Source: Arbacia lixula (Eukaryota > Echinodermata > Echinoidea > Arbacioida > Arbaciidae). Taken from it: a DNA stretch of 64,000 nt. A program made the position numbers and the translations under genes. Every line of letters begins with the position of its first letter. Positions within the stretch are counted from its first letter, which is position 1. The DNA is taken from the NCBI GenBank assembly GCA_963669155.1, contig OZ022585.1, forward strand, positions 5,623,558-5,687,557, read 5' to 3'. The notes beneath the pieces are model-generated. The model was given only the letters and a program-made list of their open reading frames with translations, ran no database searches and had not been told where the DNA came from. Positions 46,031-57,200 of this stretch are shown in pieces.

Positions 46031-46492
46031 AACCCCGTTCATATACACCGCCTATCCGCGAAAAAGGCGCAACATTTGCGGCAATTTTGCCGATGCATTA
46101 CCGATAGCTGCGTATATGAACGGGAATCGCTCAAATAATGCGGTATTTGCTTCCTCCTATTTTGCGCTTATTTTGCGGCTTTTTCGCGGATCGAGACCTA
46201 GTAATAATACCGCAATATTGCGGTAAGCGAATCTTATAAACTGCGTCCGCAAAATAGGCGTAAATGTTGCGCCTTTAGCATCGCGCTCTGGCCTGTTGGT
46301 CGCTAATCCTACCGCTCGTATGGCTAAGCGGAGCATGTCACCATTGGTTTGGAGAGAGTCCAGCTGTCCAAAACACCGCAACATTACGGCTTTCGGGGGT
46401 GTATATGAACGGTGCTTTTGCGGCTCGCTAGAAACTTGCTTACCGATGTGCATCGGTAATAATAGCGGTATATGGTATATGAACGGGGCTTA
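46031..46492. mobile_element. Fold-back element with CCCCGTTCATATAC ends
   Basis: Left end AACCCCGTTCATATACACCG, right end GGTATATGAACGGGGCTTAT, inverted. The motif TATATGAACGG recurs internally near 46116 and 46404, so sub-elements or nested copies are likely. CpG-rich arms (GCGGCAATTTTGC, GCAATATTGCGG). About 460 bp, no coding capacity. Confidence 0.75.
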
Positions 46493-46507
46493 TGACTGTC
46501 CATTTAA

Positions 46508-46515
46508 GGTGTGTG

Positions 46516-46555
<40 letters not shown>

Positions 46556-46590
46556 CACGCGTGTGTGCGTGCACGCTTGTGTGTGTTATT
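46508..46590. repeat. (GT)n microsatellite
   Basis: GT dinucleotides with GCGT and GCAC variants at both ends. Confidence 0.95.
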
Positions 46591-46649
46591 TTACCTCATG
46601 AAGTATGCGATTGCACGATTCCAAGTTCACAATTGCAAAAGCTCCCTAC

Positions 46650-46830
46650 CGTGGGAGGGGGGACACCCCCCTCCCACACCCTCTGGACAGCGGCTCGGTC
46701 GCTTCGTTCCCTCGCTCGGGCGCTTTCGCGCCCTCTCGAGCGTTGGCAGCCCAATCATCCCCCAGGTGTACGAACCTGTTTACGCCACTGCCACTGGACA
46801 AACCTCTGACAAGCTTTGGGGTTCCCATTA
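46650..46830. other. CpG-rich segment of unknown nature
   Basis: GGAGGGGGGACACCCCCCTC and TCGCTCGGGCGCTTTCGCGC stand out against AT-rich flanks. Several overlapping frames are open, none recognisable. It may be a repeat fragment. Confidence 0.35.
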
Positions 46831-46894
46831 TCAATGTATTGTTTGAACAACCTGAATAAAATGACGAAAATGACCCTAGCATACATCAAGACCA

Positions 46895-46948
<54 letters not shown>

Positions 46949-46990
46949 ATCTCTCTCTATCACTCCATCTATCTCTCTATCTCTTTCTCG
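46895..46990. repeat. (CT)n microsatellite
   Basis: About 50 bp of perfect CT, then CTAT variants. Confidence 0.95.
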
Positions 46991-47623
46991 CTATTCTGAA
47001 GTCTCACAGATGCATGAAATAAATAGAGATAAAGGCATGTTGTTTTTTAATGCAATATTTAATCTTTAAACTTGATACATTTCTACTGTTCTACATACTT
47101 TGTTTGTGCAGATATTGTTTCGCGACAACACAAATTGAATTTCATTTTCATCCATGATAATTAATTGCCTCCCGACAATTTTGTTCATGATAATCGTTAT
47201 TGGACATATAATACTCAACTAGTCCAGGTTGTCACACCTACATGGGAAAAGTTCAGTAGGATACTGACTGCATGTATTGCCTACAGTCAGTTTTCCTGAA
47301 TTTTATGATATTCTTATTCCTGCAACTTTAATTCACCTCTTGTCTTTGCGAAACCAGTAGAAGAAAAGATTCATCGTGATCGCTTGTTTTGAATCTTAAC
47401 AACAATAGATAAGTGCCTGTCTTATTGACAGGGAAGTCGCCGCGACTGACGGAGACGTCTCCGAGATTTGCTGGGGACTGGCGAAAGTCTCCCCGACTAC
47501 CGAACACGTTTGAATTTCCCCGCGACTCCCCGTAGACCCGGCTAGTCTCCAAGATGTCGTAGAGACTCGGTCTCCACCAGGTCGTCCACTAGTCTCAAGG
47601 CCAATGAGATACCCTCCATACTG

Positions 47624-47852
47624 CCCATGGTCTAGCCTAGGTACTAGGCTGTGAGGTGCATGGACACAACCCAGTATGTTAACAACTATGTCTGGTAACA
47701 CACACTACGCCCTAATAACGTCATAGCTCCTCTGACTTGAGAGGAGGAGCGAGGATGGGATTGGGGGCATAGTCTGTGTTACCAGCCATAGTTGTTAACA
47801 GACTGGGTAGTGTCCATGCACCTCACAGCCTAGTACCTAGGCTACCCATGGT
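47624..47852. mobile_element. Fold-back element with CCATGG / CTAGCCTAGGTACTAGG ends
   Basis: Left arm CTAGCCTAGGTACTAGGCTG, GTGCATGGACAC, TGTTAACAACTATG; right arm is the inverse ending CCTAGTACCTAGGCTACC. About 229 bp, non-coding centre. Confidence 0.85.
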
Positions 47853-47944
47853 CCCGACCGCACGAAATGCCCTACAGTAGGCCCTAAACCGAATTCTTTC
47901 AATGTACTTGATTATCATTATGAATTATTCGTTTATTCATGAAT

Positions 47945-48080
47945 GCACCGCAGTGTCCAGAAGGACCGAGGTTCGAAGCCCTAGTAGGCAGGTCAGTGGA
48001 GCAACAAGCCCTCGTTCTGACATGTCTGAAGAAATCGCCTGGTCCTAAGTTTAGACTTTAGGCGTACAGGTACAGGGGGC
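47945..48080 (+). repeat. Possible SINE-like segment
   Basis: ACCGAGGTTCGAAGCCC matches a pol III B box (GGTTCGAAGCC). The upstream A box (about 47955-47970) is poor. No copy elsewhere in the window confirms it. Confidence 0.25.
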
Positions 48081-48681
48081 TCGCAGTATTTCAGGAAACC
48101 AGGAAGTAATCTTCTCAAAGTTATACAAATTATAAAAATTGAACGAAATCTGGGCCCGATCATAATAACAACTCGTAATCATCACCGCTACTACCCCCTC
48201 ACGCTTAAGTCCCTTTTGGGATAATGTAACAATTTCTAAACTTAAATCCGCTTTTGGAACTATACATTTTATTAGCTAAGACAGTTTTTGGACGCAAGTA
48301 TTATTTCAGATTACCACCGCTAGCACTTACTATCTTATTAAACATAGCTCGTGAACATGAACATTTCCGTGCGATGCCCCCCCCCCTTCCTCTTGAAACC
48401 CCACTCCACTCCACTCGTTCTTTCTTAACCGAAGTCACCTTGGTGAATGAAATGGAAGATATGTTCTTAAGCGAATCCTGACCCAAGGCATTTTCTCGTT
48501 TTTACTGATCTTTCAAGGCATTTTTTCCGCGATAGTATTCGTGAATAAACAAGTTGCAACTGCATGCTGACCTAACCCATTTTTGTATGAAACAGCAAAT
48601 CATAATAATTGATATAATTAATTTTCAATTATCAAAATCATTTAAATGCTGCTTTATGAGAGATCATTGCCGTCGGTATTC

Positions 48682-48833
48682 CTACACTAACTGGTAAACC
48701 CCATTCTCTACATTGAGGAGTAGGTTCTCGCCGGAAGGGACGGAACGAAGTTTTCCACTCACAGCCGTAGAGGTGAGCACACCGGCTACCTCGTCAGGTG
48801 ATACGCCGTTGCTTAGCAACACTGCAGCAGCAC
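48682..48833 (-). CDS. Gene D exon 9 (terminal)
   Basis: Residues 370-419 and TAG: GAAAVLLSNGVSPDEVAGVL then SENLLLNV-like C-terminus of subtilases, ending NGVYQLV. Acceptor AAATCCCAG. No open frame longer than this exon marks it, but phase and homology are unambiguous. Confidence 0.9.
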
Positions 48834-48998
48834 CTGGGATTTAAATGACGAACACCAAGTCGGGGTTAATCGGAATGTTGATTCCAATAAAACATTGGTA
48901 TTCTAGAGTCGACTGCCATTTAAACTCATTCCTCTATTACTACTACTGTTGTTACTACTACTACTACTACTACTACTACTGCTACTATACTACTACTC

Positions 48999-49070
<72 letters not shown>

Positions 49071-52000
49071 ATATTACTACTGCTGCAGCTGCTACTACTA
49101 CTACCACTGCTGCTACTACTACTACTACTACTACTACCGCTAATAATAATAATAATGATAATAATACTTTGGGAAACAAAAAAATCATTTTCATACAGGT
49201 ATGTGTGTAAAAACCTGTTTTATACTGATGTATCGAATGCACAGGTTAAAAGGATGCCTATCTTTTTTTGAGGAGATTGACAATAAAAAAAAACTGTACA
49301 CAACATAAATTATAGGAGAACACCTCGCACGTAACGTCATAAAAATCAACACTTTAAAATATCATAACTTTTTCATGATTTGACAGATTTTCAGCAAAAC
49401 TTCACCAATAAGCATCTTTCACGTGATTGCTTTTATTGATAGCAACTCGATTTCAGGGTGAACTATCGATTTAATCACAAGGAAGGGGGCCCGATAGTTA
49501 CCCGCTACAGCTGGCGCCGAGAAGGACGTCCCACTGCCCGAACTGAGGGCGCTCGAGTCCACATTAGAGGCTAGCGTGATCTTGTGACCCGGAGCGTAGA
49601 GATCAACGCAACTGCCGTAGTTAGAGAAGGCCGCGCGACTTTCGACAGATTCAGCATCAAGCTTGGAGGACCCAACCGTAATGGCCTGAATGGAAATTAT
49701 AAGAAAAAATGTCAGAAATATGTAAAAAGCACTTTGGAGAAAATTTTTGGAAAAAATTGGCGATAGGGACTTATTTTGATTGTATGATTTTAACAAATGA
49801 TGATATAACAATTTACGGGAGAAACGCATATAAAGTGAAATTGTAGTTTATTGGGGTGAATTATTCTCGTTTCTCTAGCACACAAGGGTTATGCATAACC
49901 TCTGAACATATTAACATGCGTGCTCTTAATCATTCATACATCATAGGTCTCGAAGGAGAAGTAATCCCATGATGCACCGCGCAGCCAATTCAGATTTTGT
50001 CTGTAGTCCCGTCCGCTCCCCATCTAGTATACTAGTGTACGTAGATACCGGAAGTGGACATGACTGCAAAGCATGGTGCTTTATGGGACGGCTTTCCTCT
50101 ATATGCGGTATGGAAAATTCATGTACCAGATCCTGGGCCCTGTTGCATAAAACTTACCATTTCTGGTAACTTTGCTATCAATGGCAACTTCTAGGTTAAC
50201 CTTGAACTTGATTGGCTGTCGAGCGGTGTTACCACGATAGTTACCACTGATGACAGAGTTACCATCAATGGTAAGATTTATGCAACGGGGCCCTGTTCTT
50301 ATCAGGCTTATTCTTTTGCGTGTGTTTTTGTGCAACATTACACTTTAGGAGTTAAAGGGTATATACTGTACTGTGAAGACCAAAAACCTTGAAAAGGGTT
50401 ATCGTTAGCAATCTTCTTGCTAATGGTCTTAAATTCATGAATTGTCCATTTTAGAAACTTGCTGAAAGTCTTTTGCCCTCAAATGATCCACATTTGGAGT
50501 AATTAGGGATCAAATCAGAAATTTGGGATTTAATGTGATTTAACTCCAAATGTGAATCATTTGAGGGCAAATAACTTTCAGCAGGTTTCTAAAATGGACA
50601 ATACATGAATTTAAGACGATTAGCAAGAAGATTGCTCACGATTACTTTTTTGAAGGTTTGTCTTCCCAGTACACTATATTCCCTTTAAAGTTTCCACCTA
50701 CCTGGGGCACGCGAGCGGGTGAATAGTTACAGGCGTCTGCCGTAAAAGTGTTCTGCCCCATGTTTCCCGCGCTTACCACCACGACGCAATCAGTGGTGTC
50801 GATGACGGTCTGGACGGCCGCGTCGATGATCTCTGAGATTCCCGGTGATGACATCGAGTACGACACCACGCACTTCTTCGTTGGGTTCGCCTTCTTCCAA
50901 TTACGGACCTCCTCGAATGCTGCCAGTTCAATTAACAAGCCATAAACAATGATAACGCAGTTATATTCATTCTCTATACCGCATAATGCACCACGCAGCG
51001 TTATCCGGAATTGTTGTTTAAAGTCACCCCCATTTCTGGTTGAGCGTAGCCCATAAGCGTATGAGACCAGGGCACTGTCTTATAAAGAATTGCAATTGAT
51101 CGCAACTTAACTTGCGCTCGAAGACGATCGTAACTCTGCTCATTAGAGATTACGGATTGGACATTGGTTCAGATCCCTCTTTATAGGACGGGGCCCACAA
51201 GTGCATAAGTATGACTACCAAAAATATGTTGATGTCGCTGCGCTGCACATTATGGGTGGGATCTTCCATGCACGGTATCATTGAAACACGTTTATACGAA
51301 GGCGAGTTCGGGGGCCCGTAACATAAAGGTTTGCGATCAATTGCAAATTTGAAAGATGAATTCTGATTGGTTACTGGTCTGTCTTTTGAACAAAAACCGC
51401 ATACAACAATGATGTTGATTGGCCAATGCCATTTTGCGATTGATCGTAAGCCTTTATGTTACGGGCCCCAGGTGTCACTCGCTGCCTGTAGCTTTGATTG
51501 CGTTTCTTCCCGCTAAAGTGCTAGGTAAATCGCTTCATGTGTGAACGTGTTGTCTTTAAAAACCCATAGAGCAGCAGTTAAGATGGAACACAAAGTGGAA
51601 GTGGAGTCTTGGCGTTTCCCCTGTAAAATATTGCTCAGCTCTCTCCTTTCATATGCCCTACTATATCCGTCAATATCTTAATGATTCACTTCTAAGATCC
51701 TTAGTACTACTCTGTATCAAAACGAGCTTATCAATATCATGTTAAAGGGAATACACTGTACTGGGAAGACAGAAAGGGTGATAGTGAGCAATCTTCTTAC
51801 CAATGGTCTTAAATTCATGTATTTTCCATTATAGGAACTTGCTGAAAGTGATTTGCCCTTAATTGATCCACATTTGGATTAATTAGTGATTACTCAAAAT
51901 TTTCGGGCCTAACATTTTGAGGATTTGTGATTCAATCACTAATTACTCCAAATGTGGCTCATTTGAGGGCAAATCGCGTTCAGCAAGTTTCTAAACTGGA

Positions 52001-54177
52001 CAATGCATGAAGTTAAGACCTTTGGTAAGAAGATTGCTCATGATCACCCTTTGGACGGCTTTTTGTCTTCCCTGTACAGTATATTCCCTTTAAGTGAAGA
52101 GTGGATGATGATATGAGTTATGCCTACCCAGTATAGTGCTATCCTTAGTGCCCTGCCCTTTTTCGTTTGCTATGCGAATGCTGAGGACATCAGCGTTGGT
52201 CGCGATGCCCTGCGTTAACCCGATAGCAGCACTGGCGCACATGGTACCATGGCCGTTCGGGTCGTCCTGAACATTCTACAATTAGGTTAGGTCCGTTCCA
52301 TGGTTGAGAGAATTAGGAGGTGAAGAAAGGAGACAAAGGAGGAAAACATATGTACCCAATTAGTTATTTATTCGCCATTGAGATACTTTAGCACTTGTAA
52401 TACACACCATGCCCTTGGAATCCAGCAGATAAGGAGTTACATAATCTGAGTACTGCACGAGTTTTTTCGCTTTTATGGGATAATGTTGTATTGGGCAGCA
52501 AATATTTCGTTCATTGTAAGAATATTTGCAAAGTTCGTGTTCCCAATGCACCCAATCTCATTTGCGTCAAAACGTATTTCAGCATATGGAAAAATAAATC
52601 TGATACAATGATATTTTTATATGCATAATAATATAACTAAATCATTTATGACTACTCCTAATAAAATAGGATACAATGCAGAGTGAAAAAATAGCACAGT
52701 GGAAATATAGTGTTATATGATTACAATGATTTGTACTGAAATACCGACAATTGCATATGTTTGCAAGGGGGATATATAACAAAAGCCCAGTGCTCCTGTT
52801 TGGATATGCATGTATAATGCAGGCTATGCAACTACAAGTCTACGTTCAATTAACATGATTAAACCACTGGCAATATGTACATACAACCCACACTATGGGC
52901 ATGATGGGCGTGTTATGCTACTACGCATGCTAGGTGATAAAAACAGATTAATTACTAGTATATCGCAGAGGCAGGGGAGGAGCAGAAGTAGAAGTAGTAG
53001 TGCTAGTTTTAGTAATTATATTCACGAGTGTTATCATAATACGAAGTAACAATTGTAGAAGTATTAGTATTAAAATATTACTCCATGTAATAGAATCAAT
53101 AGCAGATTAGAGTAGTACTGATAGTAGTAGGCCCTACTTGTAATATGGAAGATGTTTACAAATATGAGACCCGCATAGGTAATTTCTTTCATATGTATTA
53201 AGTTACGACAAAACACTCTCTAAAGAATCTTTCTGGTTTAACCTCCCAATTATTTGGAACACATTACCAAAAACCATTCCTTCTTATTCTAATTTAAGAT
53301 TATTTAAACAATCACTGAAACACCATTTCCCACAAAATTATTGATATTGTTTATGTTGTTGAACTTTATTATTGTGATTATTTTGTATTTGTTTTGATTG
53401 ATAAGTAGCATTATACTAATTATGCGAAAATTGTCATATTCTGATCCAATAATTTATATACAAGGCCCTATGGCTTTTTTTCAAGATCTTATTTCATTCT
53501 TATTAATTATGGTTTACGACGTTTTCAAATAAATGTATGCATGTATGTATGTATTTGTTCATTTGTTCATATATATTTTTGCATTTTTATAATTGAATGA
53601 ATAAACCAACAACAACAACAAGTACAGATGAAATTGTAGTCGTGTAATAATAAGTGAAAAAAAAAATCAAATATGATATCAGTGTTGTTATTTCTCAACA
53701 GAATTATCATGATTAATTTAGTTTTTGTCTTTATGGTATAAAGAATATTATGATGAACAAATAGAGAGCCAATCAGACGCTATTTACCGTTGGTACTGCA
53801 TAACTATTATGATATGATTTTGTACGAGTGATAATGATTTCGATATCATTGTAATCATTGTTAATTACGTGATTAGCATTATCAGCCATTGAACTCCTGC
53901 AATTATAACTATTGTAATTAACATCATGTGAATGTAAGGATAAGCTCCGTACACATACCACTTCTGTAATCAAGTCCCCGTAGAACTGCGCTCTTCCTCC
54001 AAACTCCACATGATCGGAGCGAACTCCAGTGTCCATGATGAAGATCGTGACGTCCTTACCCCGACCTGGCCGGAAATAGCATTGTCAAAGTACACAATAG
54101 AGCGAGAGAGGGGGGGGGGGGGGTAGAGGACGAGGGGAAGGGGGAGAGCAAGAAAGAGAGAGGGGGAGGGGGAGAGC

Positions 54178-54242
<65 letters not shown>

Positions 54243-57200
54243 AGGGAGGGAAGGAGGGAGGGGAGGAGGGAGGGAGGGAGGGGGGGGGGGGGAGGGGGAG
54301 AGGGGGAGAGGGGGGGGGGGCAATTGAGTAAAAATAAAACACTTTTTGCGGGTTTGCGGAAGCTACTGTTCAAACCAGATGACATCAAGTGGACATGCCG
54401 AATCAAGCTGCACAGTATGTTCTACTATGTCTATGAGGACAACGTATATTTCCGTTTCATTCACAAATGCGGTTAAGCCCGGGAACATGTTGTTCAGGGT
54501 GAGGGGAATTGGCAAGAGGCTGAATAATTAGGTCCACAAGTGGTACAAACTGAAAAAAACTTGTGTAATATCTCTGTACTGAGAGGGATAAAGAAAAAGT
54601 CCTTCCTGAAGTTTAGGTTGGTTTTAATAAAAGCAAACAAATGACAGAAAGGAATTCGTGAGGGTTTGACAAAAACTTGTCAAAGTATAAGACAGTTGTG
54701 ACTTTTCAGTTTCTTAATTTTGTGATGTCCCTTGCGACGTACTCTGTTATAAGTTGTCTTAATGCCTATTTTCTCGAAAGGATATATATATATATATATA
54801 CCATTTTATCTGTGCATTTGATACATCAGTAGAAACACATGTTTACTCACATACCTCTATGGAAAAAAAACCCTTAATCAAAACAGAAAAATAGTAATTT
54901 ATGGAATCATACGGAACGCAACATAATAGGGAGAGCACCTCACCATTGACGTCACGAAATTGAAATTTCAAAAGATCATAACTGTCTTATCCTTTGGTGG
55001 ATTTTCGTCAAACCTTCACTTATATGTTTCTTTCATATCCATGCTTTTATTGAAACCAACATAACTTCAGGGTGTACTATCCCTGTAATGGCATGCTCAC
55101 CTGTTGATCCCACACGCCACTCTTGACCATCCAGGGGAAGATCCATCTGGTCGATGCGGTCCCGTAGCCAGTTGTCCGTGGGAACGAATTGGTCGATGAA
55201 CTGCAGCGTGTTCTGCTCCACAAGGTAGTCACCCCAGCCCTGGACCTATTATCACACGGAATCCGCAAACCACTAAACATGCTTGAACCACAACCTGTCT
55301 AGAACGACTATCTGCCTGTTTGGTATGATTTGATTTATTATTTCCTGCTTGATTTCCAATGCATCAAATGATATTTCAATCATACACCTGTCAATTCGTA
55401 CAGAGATATTCGACACCATTAATATAATAACATTTAGTGGAATAATGGGCTATTCAAAATAAGCGGAAACTTGACGCGATGGAAGCCCAAAGTATATCAT
55501 AAAATCGTTTATACAAAATAAAGAAGGGTTTTCATAATGAACCGAAGCTTGAGAGTATGAAAAACCTATTTACTATTTACATTGTATACAGGATGGAGTG
55601 ATGAATAGAAAAAAAGGCCGAGAGGGAGAAAAAAAGCCTGATGTGTACCGCTCCAACTGTAAAGACCCTATAATTCTCGTTTCCCTCGAACGATCTTTTT
55701 AATTTAAACCAAGGGTGCTATTCTGAACATATATTGAAGTTTAGATTGAGGGTGTGATTGTGATTGGCTAATTGGCGCAGTTCCCAGAATACAATCTGAT
55801 TTGGTTAACATAGTTTGGAATGTACGTTTCTTTCACTATCACACCTGTGCATAAAGACCACCTTTCTTGTCTTCTTTGGGTGGTCCTTCTATTCAGGTTT
55901 TCATATCATTCATATCAATTACGCAAGATAAAAAAAAAAATCAAGCACGTTATCATAACTTAGAGCCAGGGTAAGAACAGGGATTACTTGAATAAGCGGT
56001 CTGACTGACGCGCGGAGCTGATATGCAAAAAGCTCAAAACAGAGAGTTGTGGCACTCCATGATCGCCTAGGTCACATGATATGGCACTAAAATAGACCAT
56101 GATAGAGTCCAAGGATCTGTTGGTAGACACTCACCTCTTCTAAGCAGGCGACATCCATGCGTACGGTGATAATGCACATCTCGTCGATTTCAGACAGGAC
56201 TTCCGCTGTGTTCTCACAACTATCATCCTTTTTCAAATTTTTGATCAGCTTCTTCTGCGCATCGTAATCCTGTTACGCACAGAATTGCGGGTGACAAAAA
56301 GGAAAGGGGGGTGGGGTGGGGGGTGGAGGGGAGAGGAGGGGAAAATACCGTCACTCTTAATTGGTTTTCTGTCTTTACAGAAAGTATTTTTATCCAGCAA
56401 ACCTACACACTAATATACAGTCATGCTCGTTTATCAGCCTTTGGCCCGTATTCATAATGTGGTTTACCTTAGACCGAACTAAACGTGGACCAATTTGATT
56501 GGGCGCAAAATAATCATTCTGATCCTGTCACAAATCATTTTTTTTCATACCAGAATTACAAAAGTGGGTGATTCCAGTTATTCGCTGTAATTATTAAGTG
56601 GACAAACAGAGTATACCAGTTGCTATGTCGATACTGTGGTTATGTTTATATTAAGTATATTAAGTTCATATTTTTTTTAATGAAATAATATTCCGAATGG
56701 GTTTGAAGAAAATTGGCTTGGCAACCTTGGGCATTTAGTTATTTGCATGATTAGCTAATTTGCATATATTTGGTTATGAGTTAAGTGCTCGATTCAAACC
56801 AGGAGGGCTCAAATGAAAAATAATATCATGTTTCTTGTCATTTCTGGTCAAACACTTTGTTTATGACGACCAGAGTTACATTGTAAAATCTAAGGTGGAT
56901 GCCATACATTTAATATTTGATGGATTTTATTGTTTATTAATCATCTTGATAATCAGTATACACCAGTATTACCATCTATAGTCATGCATAATTATTCATT
57001 TTGTGTCTTTCATATATCTTTTTTTTTAATTTTTAAATATCAATAATACATGTAACTCATTTCTTTTAATAACGATATATAAACTTTGCTGGCAAAGCGT
57101 TTTAAATTATCGATTGGTTTCAGATGTGGAATATAAATCAAATAATCAACTTTTGGTTTCAGGCAATGAGACGAACTATCACTTCCTCGGCGATCTGAAT

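Noticed and set aside
48845-49210. 121-codon Thr/Tyr-rich open frame
   Set aside because: Translation of the CTA trinucleotide repeat in gene D intron 8.
54056-54406. Pro/Leu/Ser-rich open frames of about 116 codons
   Set aside because: Translation of the GA/poly-G tract before gene D exon 5.
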